Shown here: positions 26,723-36,694 of the stretch, piece by piece | How the letters are laid out: every line of letters begins with the position of its first letter | Numbering within the stretch: the stretch's first letter is position 1 | Assembly (NCBI RefSeq): GCF_000241465.1 | Contig: NZ_JH584235.1 | Location: 1,503,792 to 1,567,791, forward strand | Source of the DNA: Sphingomonas echinoides ATCC 14820 | GTDB lineage: Bacteria; Pseudomonadota; Alphaproteobacteria; Sphingomonadales; Sphingomonadaceae | DNA length: 64,000 nucleotides | Direction of reading: 5' to 3' | The notes under the pieces: generated by a model | Database searches by the model: none | Seen by the model: the letters and a program-made list of their open reading frames with translations, nothing else | What the model was told of the DNA's origin: nothing | Made by a program: the position numbers and the translations under genes

Positions 26723-29578
26723 ATGTTCGGACGCGTCCGGGCGCAGTCTTTTGCGTCCAAGGCAGCCTTGTGCGCCGCATTGCTCACTTCCACCGCACTG
26801 CCCGCCTTTGCAGCGGATATTGCTGGCCGCGTGGTCGACCCGACGAGCGGGGCCTCGCTGCCCGGCGCAACCGTCACCGCTGGCGGGCGCACCGCCGTCG
26901 CCGATTCCGATGGCATGTTCGTCCTGCGCGATGTGCCTGCAGGCACGGTCCAGCTGAGCTTCACCTATGTCGGCTATCCCACCACCACGCGCAGCGCGCA
27001 GTCGAGCGACAGCCCGCAAGTCGTCGTGTTCAAGCTCGATGCGCCGGTCAGCGAAACCAGCGGCGGCGAAATCGTGGTGACCGGCCAGCGCGCGGCAGAG
27101 CGTCGCGCGTTGCAGGCAAAGCGGTCGTCCAACTTCATTCAGGACACGCTCAACGCCAACGATGTCGGCAAACTGCCCGACCAGAACGTGGCAGAAGCGG
27201 TGCGCCGCCTGCCCGGCATCTCGGTCGCCAACGACCAGGGCGAAGGCCGCTACGTCATCATCCGCGGCGTCAACCCCAACCTCGCCAACGTCACCATTAA
27301 CGGCCAAACTGCCCCCGCACCCGAGCCGGAAAGCCGCCAGGTGAAGCTTGACGACATTCCCTCCTCGCTGATCGGGTCGGTCACGGTGGTGAAGTCGCTT
27401 ACCGCCGATCGCGATGCCAATGCCATTGCCGGGCAAGTCGACATCAACACGCTCACCGCATTCGACCGCACCAAGGCATTCGCCAACGCCCGCATCGTCG
27501 GCGGGTACGCCAACCTCAACAGCCGCAGCCCGTATGAAGGCGACATCACTGCCGGCACGCGCTTTGGCCCGGACAAGACCTTCGGCGTCGTGTTGTCGGC
27601 CAATTATTCGCGGCGCCCGATCGAGTCCGAAAATCTGCAGGGTTCATCGAACTGGGGAACGCCGCCCGGCGCGACGCGGGCGGTGCCAGACGATTTCCGC
27701 CTGCGCGATTACAATCTCACGCGCACGCGCTACGGCTTTGTCGGCAATTTCGACTGGCGGCCCAGTTCGGACGTCAACGTCTATCTCCGCACGCTGTATT
27801 CGACGTTCAAGGATCACGAAACCCGCGACCAGTCGCGAATCGAAATCCCGGTCACCTATCCAACGACCAACGCCGCTGGCGTAACCACGCAGCCGACCGC
27901 CGCGCAACAAACGGTCAACGCCGCCATTTCGAGTGGCGGAACCTTCAGTTCGCGCGGCACCCGCTTCCTGCGCCTGCGCAACGAGGACGATTCGACCTTC
28001 ACCGGAGAACTGGGCGGCAAGTTCCGCTTCGGCGATGCCGAATTGCAAGTCGAGGGCACGTACAGCAAAGCGTTGAAGAAGGATCCGCTGCGGTCCGAAT
28101 ATTCCTTCCGCACCGGCAGCACCGCGCTCACCGGCCTGTCGCTCGACCTCAGCGACACGTTGTTCAAGGTCAACACCGCCAATGCGACGCCCATCACCAC
28201 GGCGTTGTATAACGGCTATCGCGTGACGTACGATCGTCGGCGCGCAGAGGAAAACCTGTATCAGGCCCGCGCGGACCTGACGATCCCGATCGGCGTCGGC
28301 AGCGACAGCTCGATCAAGGTTGGCGGCAAGTTTCAGCAGACCGACAAATCCAACAATCGCGATTTCCAGCAATATTCGCTGAGCGGCACACTGGCAGCGA
28401 CCGGAGCCGCAGCGGATAACGGCAGCGCGATTTACGGCGGCCGCTATCTGTTCGGCCCGCGGATCAACTACGCTTTGGCCGAGACCTATTACACCGTCAC
28501 CAACCCGGCCGGGCGCACGCAAAGCACGTCGGACGCCGCAACCTCGGTCGCCAACTCGCTGGTCAACGATTATGACCTGAGCGAGAAGGTCGTCGCTGGC
28601 TACATCATGGGCACGTTCAAGTTCGCCCAGCTCACGATCGTCCCCGGTGTCCGCGTCGAACACACCGACGGCACCTATAAAGGCAAATCCTTTACCGCGG
28701 CATCGAGTGTGGCGCAGGATTTCAACGTGTCGAATTCGCGCAGCTACACCGATGCTTTTCCGGATCTGAACGTGCGCTTTGACGTCAACGATCGTCTGAT
28801 CCTGCGCGCCGCCGCAACGACCGCGATCGGGCGCCCCGACTATAATCTGCTCGCCCCCTATGTGAACGTCACGGACACAACGCCGAATGCTGGCGTCATT
28901 GCCGTGGGCAACCCCAATTTGAAGCCGTACAAGGCCGTCGCGGGCGACTTGTCCGCCGAATATTATCTGCCGGGCCAAGGCATCGTGTCGATTGCCGGTT
29001 TCTACAAACACCTCGATGACCCGATCTTCAACGTCGGGATCACCCAAGCCGGAACCTTCGGCGGCACGACCTTCACCAAGGCGTTGGTGACGCAGCCGGT
29101 CAATGGCGACAGCGCCAAGATCTATGGCGTTGAAGCCAATGTCCAAGCGCAATTGCTGTTCCTGCCGGGCGCGCTGTCGGGCTTCGGCGTGTCTGGCAAC
29201 TTCACCTATACCGACGGATCGTCAAGCGGCGTCATCGGCCGCGCAGGGTCGGTACCCAACCTGCTCCAGTCGAAATATATCGGCACGGCACAGCTTTATT
29301 ATGAAAAGTACGGGATCACTGGGCGGCTGGCCTATACCTATCGCTCGGCCTATCTCGACACGCTCGGCACGACCGCCGCGACCGACCAATATACCGATGA
29401 GAACAATTCGCTCGACGCGCGGATCGCCTATTCGCCGGTCAAGCAATACACGCTGTTCGCCGAAGTCAGCAATCTGCTCGACTCGCCCTGGCGGCGGTAT
29501 CAGGCGGTTAAGACTCAGCTGATCGAGAACGAGCATTACCGCCAGACATTCCGCATCGGCGTGCAACTGGCGTTCTGA
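26723..29578 (+). CDS. TonB-dependent outer-membrane receptor
   Basis: A 951-residue receptor for active uptake across the outer membrane. In order: signal peptide (about 1-30), a carboxypeptidase-regulatory-like beta-sandwich (DIAGRVVDPTSGASLPGATVTAGG, about 31-115), a plug domain (DTLNANDVGKLPDQNVAEAVRRLPGI, about 150-270) and a 22-strand barrel ending in Phe (RIGVQLAF). This matches the TonB-Xanth-Caul group common in sphingomonads, which import sugars, peptides or siderophores; the substrate is not readable from sequence. ATG 26723 follows GGGGGA; an upstream TTG at 26708 is rejected. A Tat-exported peptidase gene follows after 69 bases. Confidence 0.93.
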   Translation: MFGRVRAQSFASKAALCAALLTSTALPAFAADIAGRVVDPTSGASLPGATVTAGGRTAVADSDGMFVLRDVPAGTVQLSFTYVGYPTTTRSAQSSDSPQVVVFKLDAPVSETSGGEIVVTGQRAAERRALQAKRSSNFIQDTLNANDVGKLPDQNVAEAVRRLPGISVANDQGEGRYVIIRGVNPNLANVTINGQTAPAPEPESRQVKLDDIPSSLIGSVTVVKSLTADRDANAIAGQVDINTLTAFDRTKAFANARIVGGYANLNSRSPYEGDITAGTRFGPDKTFGVVLSANYSRRPIESENLQGSSNWGTPPGATRAVPDDFRLRDYNLTRTRYGFVGNFDWRPSSDVNVYLRTLYSTFKDHETRDQSRIEIPVTYPTTNAAGVTTQPTAAQQTVNAAISSGGTFSSRGTRFLRLRNEDDSTFTGELGGKFRFGDAELQVEGTYSKALKKDPLRSEYSFRTGSTALTGLSLDLSDTLFKVNTANATPITTALYNGYRVTYDRRRAEENLYQARADLTIPIGVGSDSSIKVGGKFQQTDKSNNRDFQQYSLSGTLAATGAAADNGSAIYGGRYLFGPRINYALAETYYTVTNPAGRTQSTSDAATSVANSLVNDYDLSEKVVAGYIMGTFKFAQLTIVPGVRVEHTDGTYKGKSFTAASSVAQDFNVSNSRSYTDAFPDLNVRFDVNDRLILRAAATTAIGRPDYNLLAPYVNVTDTTPNAGVIAVGNPNLKPYKAVAGDLSAEYYLPGQGIVSIAGFYKHLDDPIFNVGITQAGTFGGTTFTKALVTQPVNGDSAKIYGVEANVQAQLLFLPGALSGFGVSGNFTYTDGSSSGVIGRAGSVPNLLQSKYIGTAQLYYEKYGITGRLAYTYRSAYLDTLGTTAATDQYTDENNSLDARIAYSPVKQYTLFAEVSNLLDSPWRRYQAVKTQLIENEHYRQTFRIGVQLAF

Positions 29579-29647
29579 ACGCCCCTTCCCTTGGCAGGCG
29601 CGGTGCGACAGGATGGCACCAACACGCCTGCCAGGGGAACAACCGCC

Positions 29648-31513
29648 ATGACCGATCTCACCCGCCGCGACGCGCTCGCCGCGACCGCCTTCGCCACGCT
29701 CGCAACGGCTTTGCCCGCATGGGCGCAGGATCGGTCTGCCCCAGTCGACGCGGCGCAATGGGACCTCTCGGAAATCTATACCGACGATGCGGCATGGGAC
29801 GCGGCGCGCAAGGGCGTACTCGCCAAGATCCCAAGTCTGGCCAGCTATAAGGGGAAGCTCGGCACCGGCGCGGAGGTGCTCGCCGCCGCTTTGGTGGCGC
29901 AGTCCGACCTCGCGCGGGAGGCGGCACGCGTCTATACCTATGCCGGGCTGAAGAGCGATGCCGATCTGCGCATTTCCGCCAATCAGGAAAAGCTCGCCTT
30001 GGTCGGCGATCTGTTCACCGCCTTTGGCGAAGCGACTTCGTGGATGGCACCCGAGATCCTGACGCTCGGCAAAGCCAAAATCGACGGTTTCATCGCGGAA
30101 AACCGGACTCTCGCGACGCGGTTCGATTTCTTTCTAGCCGACACGCTGCGGCAGGCCCCGCACACGCTGTCCCCCGAGGGCGAAATCCTGCTTGCAGGCG
30201 CGGGGGCACCGCTTTCCGGACCGGGCACGATCCGCGAGCAGCTCGTCGGATCGGACATTCCCTGGCCGACGATCACACTGTCGACCGGCAAAAAGGTCCG
30301 CCTCGACGACCAGGCCTATACCTTGAACCGTGACGCGCCGGCGCGCGCCGATCGCAAGGCGGTGTTCGACACCTTCTGGGGCGAATATGGGCATTTCAAG
30401 AGTTCGCTCGGGGCCGCCTATCTCAGCCACGTCAAAGCCGACATCTACCGCGCCAAGGCGCGCAAATACCCAACAGCGCTCGCGGCATCATTGTCGGGCA
30501 ACAACATCCCCGAAGGCGTGTATCGCACGCTGGTGACCGAGGCGAATGCTGGCTTGCCGCAACTGCATCGCTATTTCGAACTGCGGCGAAAGCTGCTCGG
30601 CCTGCCCGACATGGCCTATTACGATATCTACCCGCCGTTGGTGTCGCTCGACCGCAAGGTCACCCTCCCCGACATGCGCACGACCGTGCTGGAGGCGGTC
30701 AAGCCGCTCGGGCCCGATTATGTCGCGCTCCTCGGCACCGCCACCGCGCAGAAATGGATGGATCCCCTGCCCCGCCCAGGCAAGAAATCGGGGGCGTATA
30801 TGAACCCCGGTGCCTATGACGTGCACCCCTATCTGCTGCTCAATCTGGGCGAAAACTATGAGGGCATGACCACCTTCGCGCACGAATGGGGCCATGCGAT
30901 GCACTCGCTGCTGTCGAACAAGACGCAAGTCTATGAGAAATCGGATTACCCGATTTTCCTCGCGGAGATCGCCTCGACCTGCAACGAAATGCTGCTCGCT
31001 GCCTATATGGTGGCGAAGGCCAAGACCAAGCAGGAGAAACTGTTCTACCTCGGCCAGCAATTGGAGAGCATTCGCGGCACCTTCTTCCGCCAGACGATGT
31101 TCGCCGAATTCGAACTCGCCGTGCATGACAAGGCCGAAGCCGGCGAAGGCCTATCGGGCGAGCGCTTCACGGCGCTCTATCTCGATCTGCTCAAGCGCTA
31201 TCACGGGCCGAAGGTGACCATCGACCCGGCTTATGCCGTCGAATGGGCCTATATCCCGCATTTCTACAACAGCTTCTACGTTTACCAATATGCCACCTGC
31301 ATCTCGGCGGCCTCCTATTTCGCGCACGCCATCCTGACCGGTGGGGCAAAGGAGCGCGACACCTATCTGACCGTGCTGAAGGCGGGCGGGTCGGCCTATC
31401 CGACCGAGATTCTTCAACGCGCCGGTCTCGATATGGCCAGCCCCGCCCCCTATCGCGCAGTCATCGCGACCTTCAAGGAAACGCTCGATCAGGCCGAGGC
31501 TCTGATCGGCTAA
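29648..31513 (+). CDS. M3-family oligoendopeptidase with a Tat-like signal
   Basis: A 621-residue zinc peptidase of the M3B (oligoendopeptidase F/thimet-like) group that cuts short peptides. The zinc site is HEWGH at residues 412-416, with the third ligand glutamate in FLAEIASTCNE about 25 residues on; the fold's C-terminal YIPHFYNSFYVYQYATCISAA is also present. The N terminus carries a twin-arginine start (TRRDALAATAF), a hydrophobic run and AWA cleavage, suggesting export folded by Tat; most PepF enzymes are cytoplasmic. The start at 29648 is chosen for that signal. It follows the TonB receptor after 69 bases and may digest peptides that it brings in. Confidence 0.9.
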   Translation: MTDLTRRDALAATAFATLATALPAWAQDRSAPVDAAQWDLSEIYTDDAAWDAARKGVLAKIPSLASYKGKLGTGAEVLAAALVAQSDLAREAARVYTYAGLKSDADLRISANQEKLALVGDLFTAFGEATSWMAPEILTLGKAKIDGFIAENRTLATRFDFFLADTLRQAPHTLSPEGEILLAGAGAPLSGPGTIREQLVGSDIPWPTITLSTGKKVRLDDQAYTLNRDAPARADRKAVFDTFWGEYGHFKSSLGAAYLSHVKADIYRAKARKYPTALAASLSGNNIPEGVYRTLVTEANAGLPQLHRYFELRRKLLGLPDMAYYDIYPPLVSLDRKVTLPDMRTTVLEAVKPLGPDYVALLGTATAQKWMDPLPRPGKKSGAYMNPGAYDVHPYLLLNLGENYEGMTTFAHEWGHAMHSLLSNKTQVYEKSDYPIFLAEIASTCNEMLLAAYMVAKAKTKQEKLFYLGQQLESIRGTFFRQTMFAEFELAVHDKAEAGEGLSGERFTALYLDLLKRYHGPKVTIDPAYAVEWAYIPHFYNSFYVYQYATCISAASYFAHAILTGGAKERDTYLTVLKAGGSAYPTEILQRAGLDMASPAPYRAVIATFKETLDQAEALIG

Positions 31514-31989
31514 TCCAGCGGGTACAGCATCGCGACATTGCACCGTTCGTAGCGCGCGCCGAATTCGTCCATGATCCCCGTATCATGGACGAACCCGAGC
31601 TTTTCGTAGAGGTGGATGGCAGCGGCACTCTTGCTGTTGCTCAGCAAATAGAGCCGCTCCGCCCCCAGCGCGCGGGCGCGCGCGATGACGGCGTGCAGCA
31701 GAAACTCCCCCGCCTTGCGACCGCGCGCGGATTCGAGCACGCCCATCTTGGTGAGCTCGAACTGCCCCTCACCGGTCTTCTGCAGCGCGCAGGCCCCGAC
31801 AATGCCCAGCCCGGCCGCTTCGACGAACAGAATGTCCCCGCCGCGGTCAATGATCCGCGCGCGCGGGTTCTCGAGCACATCACGGTCGGTCGGCTCGAGC
31901 CGGTACATGGCGGCAATCCACTGCGCGTTGATGTCATGGAAGGCCTGCGCCAGATCGTCCCGATACCCATGAATCGTCAAACCATCCAT
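31510..31989 (-). CDS. GNAT-family N-acetyltransferase
   Basis: A 159-residue single-domain acetyltransferase. The acetyl-CoA loop is in the ARGRKAGEFLLHAVIARARALG stretch (about residues 87-110; R-G-R-K-A-G replaces the usual R/Q-x-x-G-x-G/A), followed by LYLLSNSKSAAAIHLYEKLGFV, the common C-terminal signature. The substrate is unknown; its nearest look-alikes are annotated only as GNAT. The stop overlaps the convergent peptidase stop by four bases, so both ends are packed tightly. It lies 22 bases upstream of manC's stop on the same strand. Confidence 0.85.
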   Translation of the reverse strand: MDGLTIHGYRDDLAQAFHDINAQWIAAMYRLEPTDRDVLENPRARIIDRGGDILFVEAAGLGIVGACALQKTGEGQFELTKMGVLESARGRKAGEFLLHAVIARARALGAERLYLLSNSKSAAAIHLYEKLGFVHDTGIMDEFGARYERCNVAMLYPLD

Positions 31990-32011
31990 CCCATGCCCCC
32001 CCCCCGGTCGT

Positions 32012-33076
32012 TCAGCGCTTCATCGCCTCGATCAACGCTTTGACTTCCTGGCTGCGGCCACGCGGCAGAATCAGGATATCCTTGCCGCTGGCGACGACGA
32101 TCAAATCCTGCACCCCGACCATCGCGATGCGGGCACCATCGCTGCGCACCAGGCAATTCGCCGTGTCGATCGCGATCACTTCACCACCTTCGCGGCTGGC
32201 GTGGACGTTGCCATCCTGGTCGCGATCACTGATCTCGTGCAGCGCATCCCAACTGCCAAGGTCGCTCCAGCCCATCGACACGGGTACGACCGCGACCCGG
32301 TCAGCCTTTTCCATCACGGCATAGTCGATCGAGTCCGACGGAGCTGCCGCGAAGGAAGCGGAGTCCGGATAAAGGCGGCTACCCTCCACGCGCGCGCCAT
32401 CCATCGCCCGCTGCGAGGCCGCAAGAATTTCCGGGGCGTGAATGGCGAGACCCGCGAGATAGGCATCCGCCCGAAACAGAAAGATGCCGCCGTTCCAGGC
32501 ATGATTGCCTGCCGCGAGCATCGCTTCGGCAACATCGAGCGGTGGTTTCTCGACAAATTTGGCGACGCGGTGGACTCCCCCGGAAATTTCCTCGCCAAGA
32601 CGAATCCATCCATATCCGGTTTCTGGGGCAGTCGGATCGATTCCGAACGTGACGAGCCACCCGTCTTCGACCAACGGCAACGCCGTGTAGATTGCGGCGT
32701 GAAAGGCCGCGACATCCGCAATGACATGATCGGATGGCATCACCAGAAGCGGGGCAGCCCCGCTGCCGGCAGCAATCGCCGCAAGCGCAATGGCCGGCGC
32801 AGTGTTGCGGCCGACGGGCTCCAGAATCAAAGCCTTCGCCGTCGCACCGACAGCATCAAGCTGTGCTTCGACCATATCGGCGTGACGCTCATTGGCGACG
32901 ACAATCGGCGCAGTGAAACGCGCGCCCTGCGCACGCCGCGCCGTCAGTTGCAGCATGGTCGCATCGTCGGTCAACGAAAGCATCTGTTTGGGCATGCCAG
33001 GCGTAGACATAGGCCAAAGTCGCGTTCCCGATCCGCCGGAGAGTATGACGGGCACGATCGGTATGGTCTGCGGCAT
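32012..33076 (-). CDS. manC: Mannose-1-phosphate guanylyltransferase
   Basis: The 354-residue enzyme makes GDP-mannose from mannose 1-phosphate and GTP. The nucleotide-binding GGSGTRLWP lies at residues 14-22, and the later FVEKP motif that binds the sugar phosphate is intact (about residue 172). Only the transferase domain is present; the C-terminal isomerase domain of fused forms is absent. It is divergent from the sugar transferase and PEP-CTERM regulatory genes and probably feeds mannose into exopolysaccharide, the GT4/GH130 glycan or other glycans. Confidence 0.92.
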   Translation of the reverse strand: MPQTIPIVPVILSGGSGTRLWPMSTPGMPKQMLSLTDDATMLQLTARRAQGARFTAPIVVANERHADMVEAQLDAVGATAKALILEPVGRNTAPAIALAAIAAGSGAAPLLVMPSDHVIADVAAFHAAIYTALPLVEDGWLVTFGIDPTAPETGYGWIRLGEEISGGVHRVAKFVEKPPLDVAEAMLAAGNHAWNGGIFLFRADAYLAGLAIHAPEILAASQRAMDGARVEGSRLYPDSASFAAAPSDSIDYAVMEKADRVAVVPVSMGWSDLGSWDALHEISDRDQDGNVHASREGGEVIAIDTANCLVRSDGARIAMVGVQDLIVVASGKDILILPRGRSQEVKALIEAMKR

Positions 33077-33181
33077 ATTGGGTCCTCCTGAGGGAATCGC
33101 CCTAGCGGGCTTTCCAGCGATTGGTAACTGCCCTGGATCAGCCTCGATCCATTCTGTTCAACCTTTCTTTGCCAATTTCTG

Positions 33182-33203
33182 CGACAGCAGCTTGCCCCTG
33201 TCG
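33182..33203. promoter_or_regulatory. Small inverted repeat in the manC-sugar transferase gap
   Basis: CGACAG and CTGTCG are separated by ten bases in the 173-base divergent gap. Position suits a shared operator, but six-base arms are not far above chance in such GC-rich sequence. Confidence 0.2.
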
Positions 33204-33249
33204 GATTTGTTTACACCGCTATCGGGAAGGCGGACGAGGTACGGCATCA

Positions 33250-34638
33250 ATGATCAGGCTGTTCAAACATTATATTCCCAACGCGGTGCTCTTGCTGGGG
33301 CTGTTCGATCTCGTCCTGCTGGTCGTGGCGGGGGAGCTCGGATATTCGATGCGGATGCGCCAGGTCGCGATGCCGCTGACGCCGATGCATATGCGGATTC
33401 CGCAATTGCTGACCTTCGCCGGATCGCTGGAAATGGCGATGATCGCGGTGGGCGTATATGGAGCGGGGGCGCTGCAATCACTGCGCTATGCAACGGCGCG
33501 GCTGCTGGTCGCCATTTCGCTCGGCGTCATCTTCCTCAGCGTTATCTATTTCATCGTGCCCGCCGCCACCTTTTGGCGGTCTAACCTGCTCTACGGCATG
33601 GGCGTGGCGGCGATCCTTTTGATCGCATTACGCATATTGCTGGGCAAGACGCTGGGCGGACAGGTGTTTAAGCGGCGCGTGGTCGTGCTCGGCGCGGGCG
33701 CGCGGGCGGCACGGCTGAAGGCCTTGGCGCAAGCCCCGGGCGCTGGCTTCGCGGTGGTCGGCTATGTCTCGATGAGCGAGCCTGCGCGGGTCATCCCCGA
33801 GGCGATCGCACGCGATGCGATCTATAACCTTGCCGACCATGTCGTGCTGCTCAACGCGAGTGAAGTGGTGATGGCGCTCGAGGAGCGCCGCAACGCCCTG
33901 CCGCTGAAGGATCTGCTGCGGATCAAGACGACGGGCGTGCACGTCAACGAAATCTCGACCTTCCTCGAACGCGAAACCGGCAGGGTCGACTTGCAAAGCG
34001 TCAATCCGAGCTGGCTGATCTTTTCAGACGGTTTTTCGTCGGGTCGGATGCTCTCCAGCATGTTCAAGCGGATCTTTGATATCGTCGCCAGCCTGCTGTT
34101 GCTGACGTTAACGCTCCCGCTGATTCTCATCACCGCGATCGCCATCAAGATCGAGAGCAAAGGCCCCGCTTTCTATCGTCAACGCCGCGTCGGCCTGTAC
34201 AGCGTCGGGTTCGATTGCGTGAAATTGCGCTCGATGCGGCAGGATGCCGAGGTCGCGGGCCAAGCGGTGTGGGCCGAGAAAGACGATCCCCGGATCACGC
34301 GCATTGGCCGTATCATCCGCAAGCTCCGCATCGATGAGCTGCCACAGACCTGGTCGGTGCTGAAGGGCGAGATGAGTTTTGTCGGGCCGCGCCCCGAACG
34401 ACCGCAATTTGTCGAGGATCTCGAACAGCAAATCCCCTATTATGCCGAGCGGCACATGGTGAAGCCGGGTATCACCGGCTGGGCGCAGATCAACTATCCT
34501 TACGGCGCGTCGATCGAGGATTCGCGGCAGAAGCTCGAATACGATCTCTATTATGCCAAGAATTATTCGCCGTTTCTCGATCTGTTGATCCTACTGCAAA
34601 CGGTGCGTGTGGTCTTGTGGCCAGAAGGCGCGCGCTGA
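33250..34638 (+). CDS. Exopolysaccharide sugar transferase, EpsB_2 type (PEP-CTERM associated)
   Basis: A 462-residue membrane phosphoglycosyltransferase that starts a polysaccharide repeat unit by moving sugar phosphate to undecaprenyl phosphate. Four N-terminal helices and a nucleotide-binding-like middle region precede the bacterial sugar-transferase domain from about residue 270 (FKRIFDIVASLLLLTLTLPL, KLRSMRQDAE, GPRPERPQFV, PGITGWAQIN). This layout matches the family found with PEP-CTERM/exosortase genes (TIGR03013). It starts at ATG 33250 with GAGG ten bases before. prsK follows after four bases, so the genes form one operon. Confidence 0.9.
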   Translation: MIRLFKHYIPNAVLLLGLFDLVLLVVAGELGYSMRMRQVAMPLTPMHMRIPQLLTFAGSLEMAMIAVGVYGAGALQSLRYATARLLVAISLGVIFLSVIYFIVPAATFWRSNLLYGMGVAAILLIALRILLGKTLGGQVFKRRVVVLGAGARAARLKALAQAPGAGFAVVGYVSMSEPARVIPEAIARDAIYNLADHVVLLNASEVVMALEERRNALPLKDLLRIKTTGVHVNEISTFLERETGRVDLQSVNPSWLIFSDGFSSGRMLSSMFKRIFDIVASLLLLTLTLPLILITAIAIKIESKGPAFYRQRRVGLYSVGFDCVKLRSMRQDAEVAGQAVWAEKDDPRITRIGRIIRKLRIDELPQTWSVLKGEMSFVGPRPERPQFVEDLEQQIPYYAERHMVKPGITGWAQINYPYGASIEDSRQKLEYDLYYAKNYSPFLDLLILLQTVRVVLWPEGAR

Positions 34639-34642
34639 TCCC

Positions 34643-36694
34643 GTGAGCGCGCTCGCCACCCTGATCCTGTGGAGCCACGCCCTGGCCGCCTTGCTGTTTG
34701 CGGGCGTCGCCCTCACGCGGCTGCACGATGCCGGCACCGCGCTGCCCCGGTTGACCTTCGTCATAGCGCTGGGCAGCACCGCCTTATGGGCATTGGCGGT
34801 CGCCGGGATTGACACCACCGACGTCGTGACGCGACTGACCGAGGCGGCGCGTAACCTCGCGTGGCTCGGCTTTATGTATGCGCTGGTCCGGCGCGGGGGG
34901 ACGGGCCCCGAACACACCGCGATTTCGATTATCTATGGTCTGGTCGCCGTGCTTGTTCTGGCGGGGGCCACGCTGACGGTGATCGAGCCGACCATCGCCA
35001 CGGAGACGGGTTCGCAAGTGGCGGCAGTGCGAGCCGTGTGGCGGATGATGATTGCGATCGGGGCCTTGCTGCTGCTGCATCACCTCTATTCGGCGGTAAC
35101 GCCGCGCGCACGCGGCGGCATCCGCCTGGCCGTTCTTGCACTGACCGCGATGTGGAGCATCGATCTGCTGCTTTCCGCCGCCGCTTATGCGTTCAGCCCC
35201 TGGTATGGCGGCCTGGTCGCCGCGCGTGGCATTGTTATGGTGCTGGCAGCCCCCCTGTTTGCGATCGCTGTGCAGCGCAACGGCGACTGGACGCTGCAAC
35301 TGTCGCGCACCGTTGCCTGGCAGACGCTGACCTTTGCCGTCATGCTGCTCTACACAGCGGCGATGCTGCTGGCGACCAGCGCCATCGCCAGCATCAGCGG
35401 CGACAATGCGCGGCTGTGGCAAACCGCCTTCGTGTTCGGATCGACTGCGGCGGGGCTGACCATCCTTTCCTCCCCCTGGTTGCGCGCCTGGGCCAAAGTG
35501 AAGGTGTCCAAACATTTCTTCCGCCACCGCTATGATTACCGGGCGGAATGGACGCGCTTTACCGATACCCTCGGCAAACCCGACGGGGCGGCCCCGCTCG
35601 ACCAGCGTATCGTAAAGGCCATCGCCGATCTTACCGATTCACCCGCCGGATTGTTGCTCGTGCCCGACGGCGATGGGCTTGGCGTCGGCACCGGATGGCG
35701 CTGGGATGCTCCCACCGGCGGTGCCGATGCACGGCTGGTCACGCATCTGTCCAAAAGCGGCCGGATCGTCGAACTCGACACCGTCCGCGCTGACAAAGCC
35801 GATCCGGTAGAGGCCGTCAGCATCCCGATCTGGATGCTGGACGGCGATGCCTGGGCGGTGGTGCCGCTAACGCATCTCGATCGTTTACAGGGCGCGATCG
35901 TGCTGGCGCGCCCGCCACTCGACCGCCCGCTCGACTGGGAGGATTTCGACCTGCTGCGGATCGCCGGGCGGCACGTTGCGAGCTATCTCGCCGAAGCCAG
36001 GGCACAGGACGCGCTGGCCGAGGCCGAGCGCTTCGACGAATTCAACCGCCGCTTTGCCTTCATTCTGCACGACATCAAGAATTTGGTCAGCCAGCTGACG
36101 CTCGTCGCCCGCAATGCCGAGCGTCATGCCGACAATCCCGACTTTCGCGCCGACATGATCGCGACATTGCAGGACTCGGCGGCGCGCATGAACGACTTGC
36201 TCGCCCGGCTATCGCAGCAACACCGCGCCCGGGCCGAGGTTCTGCGCCCGGTCGACCTGCTGCCGCTGGCCGAGACGGTTGCACGGGGGAAGCGCGTCCA
36301 GCATCCCGTCGTCGTGATCGGCCCCAAGGCCCTGTTCGCCCAGGCGGACCCCGCGCGCGTCGAACAAGTGCTTGGCCATCTCGTGCAGAACGCCATCGAC
36401 GCCAGTCCGCCAGCGGAACCGGTCACCATCGCGGCGTCGGCGACGGATGCTACGGTCTCGCTCACGGTAATCGACCAGGGCTCCGGGATGAGCCCGGCCT
36501 TTGTGCGCGACCAATTGTTCAAGCCGTTCGTCTCGACCAAGCCCGGCGGCTTCGGCATCGGCGCGTTCGAGGCGAAGCAACTTGCCGAGGCGATGGGCGG
36601 CAGCGTCGCCGTCGACAGTCGCGAAGGCGTCGGCACCAGCTTTTGCCTTACCTTGCCGACCGCGCACGCGCGCACCCTGGAACAGGCCGCATGA
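34643..36694 (+). CDS. prsK: PEP-CTERM system histidine kinase PrsK
   Basis: A 683-residue membrane sensor kinase. The N terminus has about seven hydrophobic segments, then a GAF-like region (about 310-440), a kinase core with His476 in FILHDIKNLVSQ, and the ATP-binding N and G boxes (LVQNAIDASP; GFGIGAFEAKQLAEAMGG). The HDIKN rather than HELRN form around the histidine is typical of PrsK. It should phosphorylate PrsR, encoded next with an ATGA overlap. The GTG start at 34643 lies four bases after the sugar transferase stop. The signal it senses is unknown. Confidence 0.9.
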   Translation: MSALATLILWSHALAALLFAGVALTRLHDAGTALPRLTFVIALGSTALWALAVAGIDTTDVVTRLTEAARNLAWLGFMYALVRRGGTGPEHTAISIIYGLVAVLVLAGATLTVIEPTIATETGSQVAAVRAVWRMMIAIGALLLLHHLYSAVTPRARGGIRLAVLALTAMWSIDLLLSAAAYAFSPWYGGLVAARGIVMVLAAPLFAIAVQRNGDWTLQLSRTVAWQTLTFAVMLLYTAAMLLATSAIASISGDNARLWQTAFVFGSTAAGLTILSSPWLRAWAKVKVSKHFFRHRYDYRAEWTRFTDTLGKPDGAAPLDQRIVKAIADLTDSPAGLLLVPDGDGLGVGTGWRWDAPTGGADARLVTHLSKSGRIVELDTVRADKADPVEAVSIPIWMLDGDAWAVVPLTHLDRLQGAIVLARPPLDRPLDWEDFDLLRIAGRHVASYLAEARAQDALAEAERFDEFNRRFAFILHDIKNLVSQLTLVARNAERHADNPDFRADMIATLQDSAARMNDLLARLSQQHRARAEVLRPVDLLPLAETVARGKRVQHPVVVIGPKALFAQADPARVEQVLGHLVQNAIDASPPAEPVTIAASATDATVSLTVIDQGSGMSPAFVRDQLFKPFVSTKPGGFGIGAFEAKQLAEAMGGSVAVDSREGVGTSFCLTLPTAHARTLEQAA

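Noticed and set aside
33232..33245. GG-N10-GC spacing like a sigma-54 promoter before the sugar transferase
   Set aside because: The flanking bases do not fit TGGCAC/TTGC, and it lies only a few bases before the start codon, where it overlaps the ribosome site.
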